A DNA stretch of 64,000 nucleotides. Origin: Podospora bellae-mahoneyi (Eukaryota > Ascomycota > Sordariomycetes > Sordariales > Podosporaceae). Positions 43,794-56,373 of this stretch are shown in pieces; positions within the stretch are counted from its first letter, which is position 1; every line of letters starts with the position of its first letter. The DNA is taken from the NCBI RefSeq assembly GCF_035222275.1, contig NC_085882.1, forward strand, positions 69,501-133,500, in the 5' to 3' direction. The translations under genes and the position numbers were made by a program. The notes under the pieces were generated by a model. It did no database searches. It had not been told where the DNA came from and worked only from the letters and a program-made list of their open reading frames with translations.

Positions 43794-44541
43794 ATGAAGG
43801 TCTCAACCATAACCCTCCCTATGCTGGCCAGCCTGGCCACCGCCAACCCAGTCGAGCTCACCGAGCGACAATCCTGCCCCCCAATCCACATCTTCGGCGC
43901 CCGCGAGACCACAGTCCCCCAAGGCTATGGAACCTCCCAGGGGCTAGTCAACATGGTAGCCCAGGCCTACCCCGGCGCCACGCGGGAAGCGATCGTCTAT
44001 CCCGCCTGCGGTGGGCAATCCCAATGCGGCGGCGTGAGCTACGAGAATTCTGCTCGCCAGGGGACCGCCGCCGTGGTCCGCGCCGTTACAACCCTCAACC
44101 AGCGGTGCCCCGACACCAAGATCGTCCTGATCGGATACTCCCAGGGCGGTCAGATCATGGACGGCGCGCTCTGCGGCGGGGCGGGCGCTACCCTCACGGG
44201 TGCTCCTCTTGCTGCCGTCAAGGCGGCTATTTTCATGGGCGATCCGATGTATAACCAGGGGTTGCCGTACAATGTTGGGACTTGCAGGGCTAGAGGGGTA
44301 TGTACCGTCCTTTGTATCTGTCGGTATGTTGGAGGTGCTGACGAGAATTGCGCAACAGTTTGCCGGCCGACCCAACGGCTTCCAGTGCTCTCCGGGCAAC
44401 CCGGCAATCATCCAGTCGTACTGCGACTCGACCGACCCGTATTGCTGCACTGGCAACGATGCCAACTCGCATCAGCAGTATGTCAACAAGTACGGGCAGC
44501 AGGCCTTGGCTTTCATCCGTCGCCAGCTGGATGCTGCGTAA
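43794..44541 (+). CDS. Secreted acetylxylan esterase (carbohydrate esterase family 5)
   Basis: Two exons, 43794-44297 and 44359-44541, give 228 residues; the 61-nt intron is GTATGT..AACAG. A signal peptide (MKVSTITLPMLASLATANP) and short propeptide precede CPPIHIFGARETTVPQGYG. The cutinase/CE5 serine motif GYSQGG has its catalytic Ser at about residue 116. The Asp (194, in STDPYCC) and His (206, in NSHQQY) are 12 residues apart, the same spacing as in characterised CE5 acetylxylan esterases. Cysteines typical of the family are present. The enzyme removes acetyl groups from xylan outside the cell. A cutinase is less likely because of the IVYPACGGQ and SYCDSTDPYCC blocks. There is no cellulose-binding module, so it is the single-domain form. 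It would be expected to respond to plant-wall inducers. Confidence 0.93.
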
Positions 44542-45187
44542 GTTGTTGGCCGTGGCTTGGCATCAAAAAGGGGTTCAGGGGTTCAGGGGGGTTTACAAAC
44601 AGTAGGGTTAGGATAGCCTAAAATACCTATGACATTTGAGGAAAGCTTCTCTGTGATTGCCCTGGTGAACGATACGTATATGTACCTCTTTCGGGAGCTT
44701 GATGTAAACAAAATGTCATTGTTCTTTTATCATGATGACGAAACTCGATGTTTAACAGACCTGAGGGCGCCTGAAAACCCTAACCCTCTTTCCAACCAAA
44801 TACCTCAGCTGGGTCAACAGTCAACATACGAACAAAGAGACCTCAAGGGTCCAGTGATTGGCTCCCAAATTCAACATGAGCATACGGAGACAGCTCCGAA
44901 AGAGTTTTACTCGCTTGGCAAGAAAGAAACCCGCATCCGGATTGTCAACACCAGTCTGGCCGCAACCAGGTGGTGGCTCTCATTGTGGTAGATGTAAAAC
45001 AGGACCAGTAGAAGATGAGTTTCTTTATTTGAGAGACATAGATCCCGGAGCCAATTCTTGTCCATGCCTCGGTTTGGGCCATTTGATTACCCCGTCAACT
45101 CGCAAGACAAGACAGCACTGAGCGAGCTCTCTGGAGCCATTCACATCGAGCAAAAGTCCGAGTCTCGTACCATCCTCAAGAGCAAAA
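44542..45187. other. Intergenic
   Basis: 646 bp without a gene. AACCCTAACCCT at 44776-44787 is two copies of the telomere-repeat complement. The rest is unremarkable. Confidence 0.5.
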
Positions 45188-46094
45188 ATGGGAGCCACAT
45201 CCAGAGTTCTCCTCGTCCTATGCCGTCTAGGCGAACTCGTCTGCGGAGCCGTCGTTCTCGGTCTTCTGGGGCAGGCCTTCTCCTTGATCAACGACGCCGG
45301 CGTGCTCGAACCCGAGGGACGACTGATCTACACCGCTGTCGTGGCCTCTCTGACAATGATTGACTCGTTAATATTCATCGTCCCGTTTGCGTACTCGTAC
45401 TGGTCATTTTTACTGGACTTTATCCTGTTTGTCCTGTGGATTGTGGCTTTTGGGCTGCTCGAGTCGGTGAGTTGAACCAGAATGGATCTGAAAGATGAAT
45501 ATACTGACAGGCGTTGCAAACGAAGCTTACCGGCATCCACACCTGCTCCTCCTTCTGGTTTAACTACTACTGGGGTTATTACTGGGGCAGGTGGTATGTC
45601 CGCGGGCCACCTGGCATGGACATCAACTGGACGGGCTGCAACGCGTGGAGGACGGTCTTGGCCTTCAGCTTCATCGCCTCGATGATTTACCTTGCCAATG
45701 GCTTCTTGGTGAGTGCCTTCTACCTACCTACTTTTCGCTGCCTTGTCTCGCACGCTAACCGACCGACACAGGGTGTGTACTGGACTCTGGAGTACGGCAA
45801 CATCAGAACAAGGTCCAAGGGCTTCTTTGAGTAAGTTCGGCTTCTATACAGCCTTCGTATTCTGCATACTTTGAAACTTTCGCTGACCAACATCTGCACA
45901 GACGCAAAAGAGGATTGGGTGGCGATACTAGCGGTGGCAGTGGACATCTTATCAAGGAGGGTGGCCCTGGGGTCACGCAGACTCCTGTTCAGCATCGCAA
46001 TGGCGTTATGGGGGCTGGACTGAACAATGCCGCCCCTGCAACTACGGTCAACGCATTGCCAGTTGATACCGTAGACCCGGCTGCAAGAGTGTAG
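45188..46094 (+). CDS. MARVEL-like four-helix membrane protein
   Basis: Four exons, 45188-45466, 45511-45708, 45772-45830 and 45902-46094, give 242 residues. Introns are 44, 63, 71 nt, all GT..AG; the first is unusually short. Four hydrophobic helices are visible: LLVLCRLGELVCGAVVLGLL, LIYTAVVASLTMIDSLIFIV, SFLLDFILFVLWIVAFGLLE and TVLAFSFIASMIYLANGFL. The loop between helices 3 and 4 has the fungal pattern HTCSSFWFNYYWGYYWGRW with NWTGCNAWR. The soluble C-terminus is Gly-rich. MARVEL-domain proteins act at membrane contact sites or eisosome-like domains; this one is not assigned to a characterised member such as Nce102. The ATG at 45188 starts immediately before the first helix. Confidence 0.82.
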
Positions 46095-48543
46095 ACGATC
46101 GAAGGCTGCGGGAAGGGGGTTTTGAGACGGCGAGCTCGTGGTTCGACGGTTATGTATCACTGCCGTCAATTTCATACGTCGAAAGCCTTGCATGTGGTGT
46201 ACCAGGTTAATCAGATATGATCAAGGCGATATATGAAATGGGTTCAAACCTGACATGTTGCAGTGAGAATGAATAGATTGGATCACGCAGAAGAGGGTTG
46301 TTCATATGAGTCACCATATCTGGTTCATCCTTCCAGTTTTGGTCACAAGTTGGACGCACTGTCATGTTCCATTTCAATCTGGAACCTGATGAAACAAGTA
46401 AGTTGCCCCCAGAAATCAGGCAAGACTCGGGTGACGATCAGCTGCCTTGTCGTTGTCAATGCGCGTAGGCAGGCCCTACAAATCTACAGCAGAAATAGGC
46501 TCAGTGCACCGTCAACACCAGTCCTGGGTCTTGACTTTATTCACTAATTGTACATCAAGGTTCATGCCTGTTAGGCTAGCATAGCACCATCCCATCTGCT
46601 AAGTAGGTAAAAACTCAGGGGCTACTCCACACCACTCCACAGACATTGACGCATCAACACATTACAGTCATTACCCCCTCTTTCCAAATCCCCCTCATAA
46701 TCTACCTTCACTGCCTATCAGACTTCTTCTACCTTTTATCAAGTACCGAGCAAGATAAATCAAGATAATAATAACAAGGTACCTGTGACATGCCAGTTCT
46801 AAACCAAGCCTGACATCTTTGTTGACTTTCACTGTGGCAACTTTAGTAACTTGCCTGATTGGGCGTCGTATTCACAATGATATAAAAGATCGCCCAGGCA
46901 AGTACCGCAACAACACAAAATCTCGGTGTAATCCACGGCTTTCCACCCCCACCACAAGTGTGTAACGGTGACATCGCCCAAGACAAAAAACGTTGCCTAT
47001 GATGATCAAAAACACCACCATAGAGTGGCGTCAAACAAAAGCATGTGGCAACTCCAGGACGGTTAGACGCATAGCCATGATCAAAGTGTCAATCTACCTA
47101 CCTTACCTACCTCTCCCCTCCATCACGAACAAGAGACACCACAATCTGCAACCCACAGTCGTTTGATCAGAATTAACATTTATCTGGTATCCAAAATCCA
47201 AACATGCCTATCAAAAACTAATGCTATCCAAAGAAAAAAAGCAAAAAGAAAAAGCAAAAAAAAAGGCAAAAAAAAAAGCAAAAGGGTATATTTGTAGCAC
47301 AGACAGACACACCTTTCTCTTGGCACCAACAAACCTAAAGCCTGCAAGAGCAAAGATTACTTTCCGCCAGAAAATAACATGCACACCCGCCATCCAGCCA
47401 AAAAGCATGGCGTGAAAAGGCCTCCAAGATACCTGAAAACAACAAGAAGCCCTGACAAATTTCCACCAGAAACAGAAAAAGATGCTCTACTAATAAAGAT
47501 GCGTTCGCGCGCATGTGCGTGTGTGTTGCTCCGCCAGCTCCCAAAGTTACCCATGCCCAAGAGTCCCTTTTTGATAACCGATACATGGAATCCCAGGTTC
47601 CCTACCTAGGTACCTACCATCCAACCCATTTCACCGACACCAGAAACAAAACAAGAAGGGGAAAAAAAACAAGAAAAAACAAAAACAGGAAACGCAGGAA
47701 GCCAAAACAAGATGGGTGACAAACACATGAAACAAAGACAGGGCAAATCTCCAAGGCTAAGTAAGCTCAACCAAGGCAACCTCGAAGTCCACAACAGTAA
47801 CAAAGGCTGCGCAAGCAGACGACGACGACGACGACGACTACAACCACCTCACACGTCCTTGAGCACAGCCACTCCTAGACTCATGCCCTCCCCACCACCA
47901 TCGAACCCGTGGCCTTGAACAAAAGCCGGACAGTTTGCCCCCGAAGCCCCATTCACAACAAGACATCGGGTAGATATCTTCCTCCCGCCCCCGCCCAACA
48001 AGAGAGAGGGAGGGAGTGAGCCTTGATACCGTTGCAAAGAGCCCCGATGTGTATGCACCTGACCAACGGGGGGGGGGGTGTCCTGCCGGCATCTAAAGTC
48101 TCGCGAACGTGTCTCGGGATCGGATCCGGATGGCAGATGAGCAACCAACCTCGACCAACGCGGATACGGTGCGTCATGCAGACGCCATAGGTAATCCCTA
48201 CCGCTCCCGGCCAGCAGCAAGGCAGGCAGATGCTGCTGCCATGACTGGCTGGTGTGCGACCACCCAGATCATGCAGTAAACCCCGAACGGTAGTTCCATT
48301 CGTTGCCGTATAGACACACGCCCAGTCCCATCTTCTCGAAAGACGACCTGGAAGGTGGTCGAGTCCAAGCTGCTCAGACTTGACAAAATAAAATGCGGGT
48401 CGGTCGGAGACTTTGAGATGGTGCCACACCTGGGGGAGGGGGGGCGTCCTCGGGACGTGCCTAGCGGGCGAGATGGAGGTGGCCTCTGGTCAATGATTGG
48501 CCGTGCCACACCAGCTGACCCAAACTCCCACTACTAGATGTCC

Positions 48544-48629
48544 CACACACCACACCCATACACACACTCTAACAAACACACACACACTCACACATACACA
48601 CACACACACATATACACACATACACACAA
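48544..48629. repeat. CA-rich microsatellite
   Basis: An imperfect CA dinucleotide tract with scattered TA and CT interruptions. It lies about 110 bp from an opposite-sense GT tract, so the two could pair as inverted arms in single-stranded nucleic acid. Confidence 0.85.
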
Positions 48630-48740
48630 CGGTCTCCGCCCAGGTTTGTCGTGAGAGAAGAGGCAAGGTCCTCTCGAATCCTGACGGTCCTGTTCGGATG
48701 GTTGAATCCCAGTTATCGACAACCCCATCTGATATCCTCG

Positions 48741-48809
48741 TGCGCGCGCGCGCGTGTGTGTGTGTGGGTGTGTGTGTGGGCGTGTGTGTGGGTGTGTGTG
48801 TGTGGGCGT
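48741..48809. repeat. CG/TG alternating tract (Z-DNA-prone)
   Basis: A run of alternating pyrimidine-purine steps: seven or so GC/CG steps at 48741-48754 pass straight into TGTG repeats interrupted by GGG or GGC. Such alternating CG/TG sequence is known to favour left-handed DNA. It lies 140-210 bp beyond the medA stop codon. Confidence 0.85.
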
Positions 48810-48948
48810 GATGTTTTCCCGTATTCCGTGCACACCACCAACCCCTTGGCTCCTCCATCTGCCATGGTCACAACGGCTTTGACGTCAAAAAAAGCCCTCC
48901 GGGGGTTTGTTGTCGACAAGGAGGACCAAAAGCCGACGGCCCACTCGA

Positions 48949-51631
48949 TCAAGCCCGCTGCGCACCATCACCGTATGCCCCACCACCATACACCCCGCCG
49001 TGGGTACTGCTGGACTGGGCACCATACCCATCCGTGACAGAGTAGTTATCCCAGCTTCTCGACTGTGCCTGTGATGCAGGCACGCCCGAGTGAGCACCAT
49101 ATGCCCCTTGGCTGTGGTGGACGGCGTGGTGAGATGGTCCCGGGATGCCGTAGGGGGAGGCCATCCCTTGCGCCGCCGTGCTTCGGTGATCGTACACTGC
49201 CGGGAGAGCGGACAGGCGTAGGCTCGACGAGTCGGTCTTGATAGTCGGCGAGAGCGGTTTGGCGGCACCGTACGTCGGCCAAGAAGAGGCGCCCCCGGTG
49301 AGGGTTCGTGGACTGGTGAGCGGGTCGGCGTGGTGATGGCCGGCACCGACATAGCTCGCGGCCGAGATGGAATCCGGAGCGAGACCCGAGGACACCGCGG
49401 CGGACAAGGCCGGGTACGGACTGCCAAGGTGGTCCGCCGACGCGGGGGTGGCCATGCGCACGCGGGGGGAGTTCAGCGTCTGCCCCGTGGCGGGCGTGGA
49501 CGCGCTGTACTTGGAAAAGATCTTGTGGAGCGCGGCATCCAGGTCCTTCCACTGAAACACCTTGACGTCCTTCTCGATGTTGCGTGGCTTGGGAGCGCCG
49601 AAACCCATGATGATGCCGAAAAAGGCCTCGCTCTCGTGCTTGCTTTTGCTGACGGTCATGGGCCGGTATCCTTCCAGGTTCCGGCGGATGCGGTTCTTTT
49701 CGTCCACCGGGAACTTGTGTGGCGCGTAGAGGAGCTGCTCCAGGAGGGAAATGGTGTCGACCGAAGTGACAAAACACGCCTGCCTCTCTTCCCACCAGAT
49801 GCAGCTGACGCAGATGCTGTTGTGCGGGCGTTCCGACTCGGCCACCGGCTTGAACGACACAGTGATGACGTTCCCAGTCTGTTGCTTCTTGAACATGACA
49901 ATCCTCCGCTTCTTTGCCCCTTCCTCGGCCGTCCAATTCTCCGCCATGCTGCCCAGGTCCCCAATCAGCCTCAGGGTGGCCTTCTCCTGGTACAGTCCTG
50001 CTCCGTAGCCCGGGTATCCGCCGTTTGCACTGCTGGATGACTGTCCGATGGTGCTCGTTCTGACAAGCTGTGGCGTTGCTGCCGTGGTGCTGTGTTGGAG
50101 CGATGTGAGACTGGGCCGGGTGATGGACGTGTGGGAGACGTGTGGCAGACTGGTTGACGGGCTTCGGAGGGAGTCGAGGGGGCTGTTGAACATGCCGGGC
50201 CACGTCCCTGCATGATGCGGTGACCGTAGCATCGGTGGAGCCCGTGAGTATGGGTCGGTCAACGTCAACCCTGTTCGGAAACCCGAGGTAGAAAGCATTC
50301 TGTTGCTGTTTTGGCTGTACGATACGTTCGCCGAGGCATTAAAGTCCTGCTGCTGGCCAGTGGTGCCGGTTGTCGAGACTGCAGGAGGGTAGCCATACGG
50401 GTTTGGTGCTGCGTCTGCCGGTAAGCTGTGCTGGTGAGCCGGTGGGCTCGTACTCTTTGACTGTGCGTCCAGGTGCTGGTGTGGGGGGCTCGCCCTGTGA
50501 TGATGGACAGGTGATCGACCCGTGTTCTTGGGAGACCCAAACTCTGGAGGACTGCTGTCACCAGGCACTCCGGCACCCACGTTCCCACCTGACACTCCGC
50601 CCTGGTTTTCCTGGTACGAGAAAACGCCGCAGCTGTCCTGTCGGGCTAAGCCTTCGCCGCCGGAGCCTTCGACAAGAAGCGTGAGAGGTACATTGCTGAG
50701 CGACCTGCAACTTGTGCTTTGAAACTGGGGAGCCTCGACAGTCACAGTCCATGAAAAAGATCCGCTCCCATCACGGCCGTCCTTGATCACGGTTGCTTTG
50801 CATCGATATGATCCAAAGAGGACATACACATGCGGAGCAGAGCCAGACAGGCCGCCTGCGCCCAGAAGATCGTGTTGGCACGAGACCTTGAGCGAAACCC
50901 GGGTGCCGAAAGATCCAACGGTTGGCTGGCTCGAGATGACAGCGAGGTGAAGTCCCGGAGACGTCTGGCCCGATAGGTACTGGCTTGCTGTTGCGTGGCT
51001 GTTGGCCGCAAAAGCCATCTGGTTCAACTGAGACGCCGCATTTTCTGTCTGCTGTGTTGAAAACGACTGGGTCGAGTATTGTGAATACGGCGAATCTCCG
51101 TACCCTGCATGTTTGTTGGCGTGTTGGTTAGCTACCTAGCTTTTCTAAACGCCCCGGACTGCTCCTCCAACACGATCTCGAGACAACCTACCGTGCATCT
51201 GGGCTGCCTGAGCCTTGTACGACATGGGCAGGAGACCAGGGGGACAGTCCCCGCTGAGGTCCCCTCCGTTCTGCGCGGCCTCTTCCTCCAGCCTGATGGT
51301 CAACGTTTCCGGTGACTCTATCTGCTCTTCAAGGATGATGGTCCGTTGCGGATGGTAACCGGACTTGTTGGGTGAGAAGACGCGTTAGTGTGAATGAGGA
51401 CGAGGTGAGGTAGGGGGAGTCAACGGAGAAAAGTGCAAAACATCCGGGAAGGCTGTGTCTCGCGGACTGGCCGCCCTTACCCGCTCGTGGTTGGCCGATT
51501 GGGAAAGGAGAGATTTGATGGCACAACGCCCGAATCACCACCAAAACAGCCTCGGGTGCAGCAAATTGGAAATTTCAGACACTCACCGGATAGACCTTGA
51601 AAGCCGGCTCTTCAAACTTGGTGGCAGACAT
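48949..51631 (-). CDS. medA: Medusa/Acon-3/Ren1 developmental regulator
   Basis: Three exons, 51631-51587, 51363-51192 and 51104-48949, give 790 residues. Introns are 223 and 87 nt; the joins give KVYP-SGYHPQRTIILEE and QMHG-YGDSPYSQY. An N-terminal block (about 120-200, KVSCQHDLLGAG, VYVLFGSYRCKATVIKD, FSWTVTVEAPQFQS) may be an immunoglobulin-like fold. A long disordered Ser/Pro/His-rich stretch follows. The conserved core is at about 440-605 (KKRRIVMFKKQQTGNVITVS, ICVSCIWWEERQACFVTSVD, HKFPVDEKNRIRRNLEGYRP, FGIIMGFGAPKPRNIEKDVK). This is the family of Aspergillus medA, Neurospora acon-3, Magnaporthe Acr1 and Fusarium REN1, nuclear regulators of conidiophore development. The C-terminus is Gly/Ser/Tyr-rich. 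The first two exons were placed by homology of the reading frame and splice consensus. Confidence 0.92.
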
Positions 51632-52868
51632 TCAAGCTGATTTTGTGCCGAATAATTCAAGTAAGATGTGTTCTCTGCGGCCGTGATCGAGTTGGCCGAG
51701 TATCGAGATCAGGATTGTCGATATCAACGAGGAAACCTGTGTCTCTTTTTTTATTTCTTTTTCTTTTTTTCAGTTAGGTATTTTGCTCAACATTTCTGCT
51801 CGGTCCGTTCATACCGTGTTGATTGACACCGCGGCTGGGAGACTGGCCTACCTTGAAATGGTGAAATGGTGATAAGTCGCTTGGCACAGAGAAGCAGACT
51901 CTAGGTCTTCCGTCTTCCGGACTCTTTTGTATCGAAACAGCGCCGTTTGGATGCCTTCGTTGTGATATCACCTCCTTCAAATCAAAAAGAAGCACCTCGT
52001 TTTCGGAGACCAACCCGTTCAAAGAATGCCCAACCGAAAACTGCAAAATAAAAGCTCGGTCAGCCCGCACTCGGATGTCGTCGCAGGGATAGCCCCTCGT
52101 GAAGATTTGGTGACACGAACCCTTTCTCTTCCAGCCTGAACCGTGGTTCGTGAGCGCAGAGGAACGAGAGGCGAGATTTGACTGTATGCAGCTATCCCGA
52201 ACCTGTTCGCATACGTAGTCAGATATCGAGCGTCTCTGCAATCAGATGCTGAAGGGAAGAGCAGCAGGTTCCCGTAACCGGTTCGTCCGCTGTGGACCCT
52301 TGGAGAGACAAGAGGGAAAAAAGGGTGCAAAGACAAGACAAGGTCGAAACACCACGTCGTTGGATGTTTTGGGGAAAGGGATCCCTAATGTGTGGGAGAA
52401 AGGGTGAAGATGATGCCAGTGAAGACACGGGAGGATCAACACGGACCAGCAGCTTGCATTTTTGGGGAGGGTTGGATCAAGTGGTCCCGAGGAATGCTGT
52501 CCGGGAGTCCTGCTCTCGACGACACTCGCAGCGAGCAATCGGCACGTCCTGGGGCCGGATTCCGGGTGCGTTTGGCTGGGCAGAAGAAGCAGGTGACGAC
52601 GACGGAGGACAGACGGTAGGTTTCTCTGGCGCGCGGGTGATACACAGGGATTGCAAGTGATTCAACCGTTGAATGCAAGATTCCATGGTCTTTGTCGAGA
52701 TGCGGATCATGCAAGGGTCGCTGGGAGGGTGGTTCCGTGGTGGAGACCCGTACCCGATAGGTGTAGGAATGATGGCCCCTTTCCCCCCGTCCGTGAACAA
52801 AAGCAAAAGGCGATGTTGCCGCGGAGCAGAGGTGGAGGTTGAAGGTGTGCAGATGAGATGAGATGACC

Positions 52869-53451
52869 ATTTGATAGAGCCAGCAGCAACTTTGCAGCCA
52901 AGCCCAGCGACGAAAAGCCTCGGGACGCAGCCCAAAAAGACAGGGAAAAAGAAAGACTAGATAGCAAGGTAGGGAGCTGTGCTTGTACTGGTACTTACCT
53001 CGCCGTGTTGGTGTGCGTATAAGTGGGCGGGCAGAGGTTGGTGGTGATTGTAGCTATGTCCACACCCGGGGGTGGTATTCGGGGACCGTCTGGGGCAGAG
53101 TTGGCCGAATGGAGGCTGCTCAGAGGGTGAAATTGGTTAGGCGCCCCTGCAAGCCTTGTCAGTAGTGTTTACTATTGGATGGCAGTGGGGCAGCCAACCT
53201 GAAGGAGCAGCTGCACGGGCAGGGGGTGGTGGGGGAGATGATCGTCTTTGGCGGATCTTGGACCCCAGATCAGCTGTGCTGCAATAAGCTAATCCCTGTG
53301 ATCGAGAATGCGACGCTCAGTCGTCGTCCGGCACTTCCACGACCGTCAGTTGCTCAGTTGGCGGCGATCCGGCCAAAAAGAGGTTGTGAATGGCGCCGTC
53401 CTTCCCGCTAGCTAAGGTAAAGCTACCTGGTTTGATAGAACCAGCAGCAAC
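52869..53451. repeat. Pair of near-identical 21-bp elements
   Basis: TTTGATAGAGCCAGCAGCAA at 52870-52889 recurs at 53431-53450 with one change (G to A at the tenth base), and both are followed by C. They lie 1.2 and 1.8 kb upstream of the medA start codon in the same orientation. Confidence 0.75.
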
Positions 53452-55405
53452 CGTGCTCCCGCCTCCCCGCGCGCAAATAAAATGCTTCAAAAAATAAAAT
53501 AAAAGAAAAATAAAACCTATCCTGCCTCCTAGGCGCCAGTCTGTGCTCGCTCGCTGTGGCAGGCTGGAAAATATGCGGGCGTGGGCGGCTGGTGGCTGTA
53601 TAATAGGGCCGTTCAATCTCTGGCTCATTGGTAGGTTAGCTGGGGGAACTGGATCGCCGTGGGGGTGGGTGACTGATGATCCGGGGCAGGACACCACCGT
53701 TGATGTATTTCCGACCCGGAAGTGGGTTCCAAATAGAGCAGTCTGGGGCCGGCGGCTGTTGGAGAGGCTGGAGAGGAAACTCACTGAATCTGCCACCTAG
53801 AAGTAGCCTGCGCTTTCTCGAATAAGAATACCTAGGCAGTTTGGAAAGTTGGTCGAGGTTGGTCAAGGTAAGGTAGGTGAGATATGAGAAGGAGTGCTCG
53901 ATACATAAAGCCTCTGGGCTGGTGATATCCATACCTTACCACGACGTTGCCAAAGGTTGATGAGGCCAAAGCGCACATCACACCAGCAGTTGATGTCCAG
54001 GAGCACTATCGCGTCCAGCCACGACAGCAGCCACGGCCGCAGATAGAATGTTGCAGCAGCGAGTACCCCGGTTGACATGGCACCACGTCGAGGGTCGAGC
54101 CGGCCAGAGTGTACCGCGGGGTATCTCTTCCCTGTGTGAGTGATGCTGGCTGCATGTCTCTTCCGGGATCAAGCATCACTGGGCAGAAGAAAGTGTGGTT
54201 GAACAGGAAATATTGCCTGTGGCAGCTACGGGCGTAGGCCCTGTTGCATGATGCATCTGGCTCCTGGGCGAGGGCGAGGTTGCTGTTGCCAGGCCTTCTG
54301 TTTCTTACAAATACCTACCTACCCAGGGCCATCACCATCGGCCTCGGAGGCCAGGGACCAGCATCTCCGGCCTCAGGAGACGGCAGCCCGGGATCCCATG
54401 AGCTCTTGGCGGCGATGACAAGGGCTGGGGCATGGTGAAACGTGTCGACCATCCTGACAAGAATAGACGCCTGTGGCATCTGCTGCCAGTGAACATGAGC
54501 CGTAACCACCATAGGGATATCGCCTGCGGCACTGTCAGCAACTGTATCACGGTCGCAGCGAATGGGAGGGCATGCTCACCGCAGTCATCCGCGCAACGAA
54601 ATCGGTGGCCAGTCCCTGGTGTCCTAGGGTTTCCGTCGTCTTGCATAGGTTGGTGGCGACCTGATGCTGGAGACCACAGGAATAAGTAGGTCAGGTACCT
54701 GAGGAGAACTAAGGTATGTAACAAAAACGCTCATTCAGCTGCGCATATAAACAAAGAGTTTTCGGAGGCAACAGGTTAAAGAATTGCCTCCCTTTTTTAG
54801 ACAAGACGTTGTCCGCTTCTTGGTTCAAACCAGTTGATTATCAAATCCAGACCTAGCTACCTACCTACCTTGAGCCACACACTTTGTCAAAAACCCACTG
54901 CCCACCTATACCGGGCACACCGAGGGCTCAGGAGATGATCAGTGGTCGAGGTGCTCATCACTTACACCACCACCAAGGTCATGGTCATGTAAGGAGGTAT
55001 GTAAGAGGTCTCCTTCACGGGGCTATCCCTACCTCGCAACTCCTTTGCCACCACCTACGGCCGTACAAGCCAGCTTCAGATTCGACGCCCTCCCGCACAG
55101 CGCCCGAAGCCCCAGTGCAACGTCGATTCCCATTGATATGGCCCCGGGGAGTCGCGGGTAACCGCCATTATCCGCGCGTCGAGTCCCGTCCAGCGGTCCC
55201 GGCTTTGGCGTGACACGGGCTCCTGGGGCCTTGTGCACCCTTCGACCCCAGGTACGGGTACTCGACGGATCGAGGCGCTGTGGCCGTTATCCGGGTTGTG
55301 CAGTTCCCATTGCCGCCGTTCGGAGGAAGCCGGCAGATTTCGGTATTTGACCCGCGCCACTACACATCATGTCGCAGATTTCAAGCCATTCTGTCTGTCT
55401 ATCAT

Positions 55406-55467
55406 CTACCTACCTACCTACCTACCTACCTACCTACCTACCTACCTACCTACCTACCTACCTACCT
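55406..55467. repeat. CTAC tetranucleotide array
   Basis: About fifteen uninterrupted copies of CTAC/CCTA. In frame it reads as a Tyr-Leu-Pro-Thr repeat, so open frames here are artefacts. Confidence 0.95.
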
Positions 55468-56373
55468 TGGGTGTCAATCGTGGCCAGAAACAAAATGATG
55501 GTCGTGCACATACATCCTAGACGAGCCTGCATATAAGAGGTGGGACAAAAACAGGTGCAGAGTGTGCTAGTAACTATCGACACTCGAGATCATGCATGGC
55601 TATAGTGTTGTGGTCGCAGATCTGGCAGCCTCAGTCCGTTCCCAACCCCAGCAGCCGACCGGCCCAGCATAGAGGCCATCTTGGGTCCGGGTCAGGGTCG
55701 GAACGGAGGTACCTTAACCTCCTTGGACAGGTAGGTACGGTAGGTTTCCTTCCAGCGCTCTTGTTATCACGGTCAACGGAACGGCCGTATACTCGCCTTG
55801 GAGCGCTCGCTTTCCCAAGGCTGTTGCACAATCAACAACGGCATAGACAGGCGTTCCTAGCTTCTTGCCTTCTTCTTGAAAAACGTGCCTGGGTCAAGCT
55901 CTGATAATTCTAGGTGCGTGGTTCCATGTACCACTCTGTGCCATGCGTTTGCGTGGAACAACGCTGGCAGTCTCCTCCGAGGTCTGCTAACCGCTGAGTC
56001 TGCTCGCAGGTAGGTAAGGTAGGTATGCTCATATTGCCCCAGCATCGCAATCATGTCATTACCATCTGCGAGCAGCCGGCAGTTCACATCATCTCGGTCT
56101 ATCCCTCGATCCTGCAGCAATGCGACAAGGTCAATATGGAGCTGGGTCACAGCTGCTCCTTGTACCATGTGTAGCCTTACGCCCGTATGGCACAAGTGAC
56201 AAAATGTTGAACAAGAGATGGCGAGAGCATGGCCCGGCATCTTCCACTCTGGGCATCAGGCAGGGGCGGCGGCGATCTGGATTCTCATTTCCGGCGGCTG
56301 GGTCCTATTCGCGGCGCTGGAAACCCGCTGTATCTGGCCCTTCTCAATGGCGGTGAGGTCCGTGATGATACAA

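Larger units (their letters stand above)
46095..48948. other. 2.9 kb without a supported gene
   Basis: The region between the MARVEL gene and the 3' end of medA. It has A-rich low-complexity tracts (47228-47285 and 47645-47690), a CGA trinucleotide run (47818-47837) and, near medA, opposed CA and GT repeats listed separately. Part of it is probably the medA 3' untranslated region. No RNA gene was recognised. Confidence 0.5.

Noticed and set aside
49046-50203. 385-codon frame on the same strand as medA
   Set aside because: Out-of-frame shadow of the third medA exon; the Medusa core is in the other frame.
55233-55520. Frames encoding a Tyr-Leu-Pro-Thr repeat protein
   Set aside because: Produced entirely by the CTAC tetranucleotide array; flanks are not protein-like.
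55857-56240. 127-codon minus-strand frame in the medA upstream desert
   Set aside because: The middle looks somewhat protein-like, but it spans TAGGTA repeat motifs, has no domain and no splice-linked exons; left uncalled.
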